From Micromonospora sp. Llam0 (GTDB taxonomy: Bacteria; Actinomycetota; Actinomycetes; Mycobacteriales; Micromonosporaceae), in NCBI RefSeq assembly GCF_003751085.1, contig NZ_RJJY01000001.1:5828001-5892000 (forward strand): DNA of 64,000 nt. The letters run 5' to 3'. A model generated the notes under the pieces. That model saw nothing but the letters and a program-made list of their open reading frames with translations. It had not been told where the DNA came from and did not search any database. The translations under genes were made by a program, and so were the position numbers. How positions within the stretch are numbered: the first letter of the stretch is position 1; every line of letters begins with the position of its first letter. Below are positions 61,301-64,000 of this stretch, in pieces.

Positions 61301-62297
61301 CGAGCTCCGGCTCGGTGATCCGGTCGAGTCTGAGGTCAACAGCAGGGTCGCGGCGACCGTCCCGGCCATCCCGGGCCGGGGTATCACCACCGACCGGCAG
61401 CACTTTCTCACCGCGCTGCCGCGCATCGACGGCGACCCTGGTACCGAGGATCTCGCGGAGGGAACGGCGGAGCTGGTCGAGGCGTTGGACGTGCCCACCG
61501 CGCCACGCGCGCCCGCGGTGAAGCTGCTCCCGGACCGGCTGGTCGTCGCCGAGTTGCCGGCGCCCACCGCACCGTCGCGGGAGGCCGAGATCCGCATCCC
61601 GCTCGGCCTCGACGACGTGCGGCTGGCACCGTTGTGGCACGACTTCGACGCCCACCCACACCTGTTGATCTTCGGCGACACGGAAACCGGTAAGACGAAC
61701 CTGTTGCGGCACATCGCCCGCAGCGTCGTCGCACACCATTCGCCGAAAGAGGCGCGGGTGGTGTTCGGTGACTCCCGGCGCGAGCTGCACGAGGCCATCC
61801 CGCAGGCGAACCAGATCGGCTACTCGATGTCGGCCGAGCGGCTCACCGCAACCCTGGCCGAGGCGGGGCAGGTGCTCACCTCCCGGCTGCCGGGGCCGGA
61901 GATTGCGCCGAGCCGGCTGTCCAAGCGGGACTGGTGGACCGGCGGCCGGCTGTTCATCCTGGTCGACGACTTCGAACTCATCGAGGGCGGCCGGGACTCC
62001 CCCCTCGCCCCGCTGCTGCCGCTGCTGCCGCACGGCGCCGAGATCGGTCTGCATCTGATCATCGCCCGCAGTACCTCCGGGGCGGGCCGGTCGATGATGA
62101 ACCCGGTGCTGCGACGCGCCTGGGAGCTGGGATCCCCGGCGGTGCTCTTTTCCTGCCCACGCGAGGAGGGCACCTTCCTCGGCAACGTGCGACCCCGGGT
62201 CCTGCCGCCCGGCCGGGGCCAGTACATCGACCGTCGGCGCACGGTCCGGCTGGTGCAGACACCCGAGTTGCCGGTTCCCGAGACGCCGACGTCCTGA
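58329..62297 (+). CDS. eccC: EccC, type VII secretion FtsK/SpoIIIE ATPase (EccCa+EccCb fused)
   Basis: 1322 aa, GTG start with GAAGGAG upstream. Two membrane helices (about 38-85, 'SVLMLAPMGIASLAMVLMFL', 'GVCLMVLAAVTMMIVPLI'), a DUF/stalk domain, then three FtsK-type domains: GATGSGKS (479-486) with 'LVLVDFKGG' and 'FIVVDEFSEML'; GGPQSGKS (828-835) with 'VFLVVDGW'; GDTETGKT (1116-1123) with 'LFILVDDFELI'. All three Walker A lysines are intact, unlike the EssC-like ATPase at 2.1 kb. Length is typical of fused actinobacterial EccC. It energises export and recognises substrates via the last domains. It is divergent from the EspC-like gene and convergent with mycP. Confidence 0.97.
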   Translation: MGTVPYSRKARRAGPVAPAEEINLQEPPVIPEPAERGISSVLMLAPMGIASLAMVLMFLRPNAGALAYVGVCLMVLAAVTMMIVPLIRNAGQHKHRLNGERRDYLRYLGQVRRKVRDSLVEERRAARWLHPHPGALWTMALSQRLWERRTSHEDFGEVRVGLGARRSMTRLIAPASKPVSDLEPLAAHALRRFLRAYATLQDAPIALYLRGFARIGFKGDARTTRATVRAMLAQLVVAHSPQDLHLVVATTDAAWDWAKWLPHVQDDSVPDVTGTRRRVVTEPAEVDEVLAALGVPDRPGFEPDTPVTALEPLVVLVLDGPALPSNHRLGTDGYRNLITLDVRAALGWEAQPHTLLLQATEEQLSVVSFDHLGKSSSRPLCRPDLMSVTSAAALARAVARYRVGQGGDTEEPLATDYDLAGLLQLGDLTTFDPAGYRAGRTAAQRLRVPIGMTSTGSPIELDIKEAAEGGMGPHGMLIGATGSGKSELLRTLVLALAARHTSEELNLVLVDFKGGAAFLGFERLPHTSAVITNLSEELELVDRMQDALTGELNRRQEHLRASGYPSRRDYERARAEGVAMEPMPALFIVVDEFSEMLSSKPEFIDVFGMIGRLGRSLGVHLLLASQRVDEGRIHTIESHLSYRIGLRTFSSMESRSVLGVPDAYELPNVPGNGYLRPDTQTLIRFKAAYCSGPWRAPHQRRRASAQGGLVLFGTAHLRPEQPADPQPDDEADSGEKPPILADMLLQVLRGHGPAAHQVWLPPLTDTTTLEKLLPPLVEHPTLGLAPIGGFGTGQLTVPVGLIDLPAQQRRELLQASLAGSTGNVGVVGGPQSGKSTLLRTLICALALTHTAAEVQFYCLDFGGGALASLSRLPHVGGVAGRLDRDKVARTVLEMTTLLARREMLFAEHGIDSMASYRRARATGAFRDIDPYGDVFLVVDGWYTARQDFQDLDDRFGELAARGLGFGVHLLVSAGRWSEIRPWLRDVLGTRFELRLGDPVESEVNSRVAATVPAIPGRGITTDRQHFLTALPRIDGDPGTEDLAEGTAELVEALDVPTAPRAPAVKLLPDRLVVAELPAPTAPSREAEIRIPLGLDDVRLAPLWHDFDAHPHLLIFGDTETGKTNLLRHIARSVVAHHSPKEARVVFGDSRRELHEAIPQANQIGYSMSAERLTATLAEAGQVLTSRLPGPEIAPSRLSKRDWWTGGRLFILVDDFELIEGGRDSPLAPLLPLLPHGAEIGLHLIIARSTSGAGRSMMNPVLRRAWELGSPAVLFSCPREEGTFLGNVRPRVLPPGRGQYIDRRRTVRLVQTPELPVPETPTS

Positions 62298-62333
62298 CCG
62301 GCGGTTCAGGCCACTACTGAGTGGTTCAGGCCA

Positions 62334-63557
62334 TTACGGATCGGCGCGGTCGGCGGTCGGCCGGCCGGCGGCGTGGGCAGGTCGCCAGCCGCGGGCCCGG
62401 CCGGCCGGCAGCAGCACCCGCAGCAGCGCCACCAGTCCGATCAACACGACCGACAGGCCGGCGGCGAGCGCGGCTATCGTCGGCCCGATCGGGTCGGGCG
62501 GCGGTAGGTCGGGGTGGCGGGCGCTGCCCACCGGCGCGGCCGGACCGTCGGCGCCCTCCTCGGCGAGTGCCGCGGACACCGCCGCCGCAGGATTGACGAC
62601 CCCCCAGCCGTAGCCGGCGTCGGGCAGGCCAACCGCCGGATGGTCGGCGGTCGTCAGCAGCCGGTGTCGTACCTCGGCGGCGGACAGGTCCGGCCGGTAC
62701 GCGCGGATCAGCGCGGCGACACCCACCACGAACGGCACCGCGTAGCTGGTGCCGCTGCCACGCCAGTGTCCGGGCCCACCGGGCCCGACGCTGACCACCT
62801 CGACCCCCGGCGCGGTCAGCCCGAGGTGGGCTCCGGTCTGGGAGAAGGCGGCGAGCGTTCCGGTCGAGTCGATCGCCCCGACGGCGAGGACAGTCGGCAG
62901 CGCTGCCGGGTACGCGGTCTGCTGCCCCTGCCCGGCGCTGTTGGCAGCGGCCGCCACCACCAGCACGTCGCGCTGTTCGGCGTACTCGATCGCCGAAACG
63001 AGGCTCTGCTCCGCGACCGTGGTGCTGGCCGAGATGTTGACGATGTCGGCACCGCTGTCGACCGCGGTGCGGATGCCCCGCGCCAGCAGCCCGGCGGTGC
63101 CGTCGTCCATGCTGTTCGCCACCCGGATCGGCAGGATCCGCACGTCGGGAGCGATGCCGTGAAAGCCGGTACCGTCGGCCGGCGCGGCGCCGATGATCCC
63201 GGCGACGAAGGTGCCGTGGCCGAAACAGTCGTTGTCGGCCCGAGGCTGGCCGGGGCTGGTCAGGTCGATGCCGCGTAGCACCCGACCGCGCAGTTGCGGG
63301 CTGTCCGCCGCCACGCCGGTGTCGACCACACCCACCGTGACTCCCGCGCCACGGGTCAGCGGCCAGACCCGCTCCACCCCCAGCCAGGACTGGGTCCAGG
63401 GCACGCCGGTCTCCATGCTCTCCGGTGCCCGCAGGCAGTTGCCGCCGCTGTCGGGCAGCGTCGGCGGTGCGGCCGCACCAGCGGTACCGGCCACCACGGC
63501 GGTGATCAGACCGACGGCCAGTGCGGCGACTGCCCGGACGAGCCTCGGTGGTGACAC
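62334..63557 (-). CDS. mycP: Mycosin MycP, membrane-anchored S8 serine protease of the T7SS
   Basis: 407 aa, GTG start 2 bp after the anti-sigma stop. Signal peptide (about 8-29, cleavage near GAA-AP), subtilisin fold with an intact triad: D79 (VVDTGV), H114 (FGHGT), S271 (GTSYA), and oxyanion N206 (AAANS). A Pro-rich linker and a C-terminal membrane helix (about 365-390, 'IAALAAGLSVVLIGLVALL') end in a basic cytosolic tail. Size and order match mycosins, which sit on the outer face of the ESX complex, cleave substrates such as EspB and stabilise the complex. An 11-bp direct repeat (62303-62313, 62323-62333) lies between its stop and that of eccC. Confidence 0.96.
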   Translation of the reverse strand: MSPPRLVRAVAALAVGLITAVVAGTAGAAAPPTLPDSGGNCLRAPESMETGVPWTQSWLGVERVWPLTRGAGVTVGVVDTGVAADSPQLRGRVLRGIDLTSPGQPRADNDCFGHGTFVAGIIGAAPADGTGFHGIAPDVRILPIRVANSMDDGTAGLLARGIRTAVDSGADIVNISASTTVAEQSLVSAIEYAEQRDVLVVAAAANSAGQGQQTAYPAALPTVLAVGAIDSTGTLAAFSQTGAHLGLTAPGVEVVSVGPGGPGHWRGSGTSYAVPFVVGVAALIRAYRPDLSAAEVRHRLLTTADHPAVGLPDAGYGWGVVNPAAAVSAALAEEGADGPAAPVGSARHPDLPPPDPIGPTIAALAAGLSVVLIGLVALLRVLLPAGRARGWRPAHAAGRPTADRADP

Positions 63558-63559
63558 GG

Positions 63560-64000
63560 TCAGCCCGGTGGTGTCGACGTCGGGTCCGGCCGCGTCGATG
63601 CCGCGACCACGAGTGACCCGTCCCTGGCGGTGATACTGAACCGGGCGATACCGTCGATCGGGACCGGGCAGGCGGTGTCCACCTGCTGAAGGCGGCCGAC
63701 CCCGGTGAAGGTGACCAACTCCCAGCTGCGCCCGCCGATGTCGGTGACATAGAACCGGTACGGCTCACCGGCGGTGAGGCCGGTCACCGTGGCGTACAGC
63801 TCAACGTCTGCGCCGCTGGCGGTGACGGTCACGGACAGGGTCGCCCCGGTCGACTCGTTGGCGGCGTCGGCGACAAGTGTCGTCGGTGGATCGGCGCCGA
63901 TCAGTCGGGCGAGCATCGGTTGACCGACGGTGACGGCGGCGAGCATGAACAGCACGACCGCCAAACCGGCGCCGGCCAGCGCCAGCCGGCGCGGTCGGCG
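63560..64000 (-). CDS. RskA-like anti-sigma factor, C-terminal part (cut by window end)
   Basis: 147 residues visible; the reading frame is open to the window edge, so the N-terminal cytosolic domain is missing. Visible order: basic residues (RRPRR), one membrane segment ('ALAGAGLAVVLFMLAAVTV'), then an extracytoplasmic beta-rich domain. That domain resembles the outer part of the anti-sigma factor at 37.3 kb ('V..TV.GL..G.PY.(L/F)Y(A/V)(T/V)......(F/W)....(F/L)TG.' and 'A.FS(V/I)...DG..VV.A'). It is followed 2 bp later by mycP, so the two are probably co-expressed. Confidence 0.72.
   Translation of the reverse strand, partial: RRPRRLALAGAGLAVVLFMLAAVTVGQPMLARLIGADPPTTLVADAANESTGATLSVTVTASGADVELYATVTGLTAGEPYRFYVTDIGGRSWELVTFTGVGRLQQVDTACPVPIDGIARFSITARDGSLVVAASTRPDPTSTPPG

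Noticed and set aside
62303..62333. 11-bp direct repeat GGTTCAGGCCA between eccC and mycP with a 5-bp hairpin
   Set aside because: Noted in the mycP entry; too short to call a terminator or attachment site.
1..64000. tRNA, rRNA, transposase or integrase genes
   Set aside because: None recognised on either strand by eye; the locus shows no clear mobile-element boundary.

Overview
The window is a high-GC actinobacterial chromosome segment. GTG/TTG starts, the two-part type VII secretion (T7SS/ESX) set, several ECF sigma factor genes and secreted proteins with Thr/Pro linkers, CBM2, ricin and discoidin domains point to a filamentous actinomycete, most likely Micromonosporaceae; that assignment is an inference from gene style only. 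Almost the whole window is a T7SS super-locus holding two secretion ATPases.

Region A (about 0.8-25.6 kb): a small membrane protein is overlapped by a 1508-aa EssC/EccC-like ATPase. Facing it are two paralogous 101-aa WXG100 proteins and a 323-aa WXG100-like protein with an acidic calcium-loop-like tail. Divergent from these, across a control region with a concentric double inverted repeat, is a giant 5680-aa protein. It begins with a WXG100-like secretion domain and carries a metzincin-like zinc motif, coiled-coil repeats, a 19 x 30-bp Pro/Thr minisatellite, an OTU-like Cys/His signature and a second HExxH motif.

Region B (25.6-32.2 kb, all minus): an ECF sigma factor, a right-handed beta-helix fused to an EccA-type AAA+ ATPase, a mycosin-like protein that has lost its catalytic His and Ser, and a secreted protein with two lysozyme-like repeats (catalytic Glu replaced in both) plus a ricin lectin domain. 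The operon combines T7SS parts with pseudo-enzymes and is the best candidate here for an undescribed assembly.

Region C (32.5-37.1 kb): accessory genes. These are a secreted PHB-depolymerase/feruloyl-esterase-like enzyme with CBM2, a MarR regulator overlapping a FAD monooxygenase with a palindromic operator, and a secreted seven-repeat RCC1 propeller. Long perfect hairpins separate these units.

Region D (37.3-64 kb): an anti-sigma/ECF sigma pair; a 1239-aa membrane protein with tandem cytosolic modules and an extracellular discoidin domain; a DUF1996 protein with two discoidin domains; an orphan zinc-finger anti-sigma; then a long minus-strand operon in transcription order: EspC-like acidic protein, eccD, eccB, two WXG100 proteins, an 888-aa repeat-rich substrate, a Met/Gly-rich EspB/PPE-like protein, YbaB (EspL-like), WXG100, and a second beta-helix-AAA+. 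Opposite it runs eccC, followed by a convergent intact mycosin and an RskA-like anti-sigma cut by the window edge. The EspC-like gene has been tandemly duplicated together with fragments of eccD and eccC. No eccE is visible. No tRNA, rRNA, CRISPR array, transposase or integrase was recognised.
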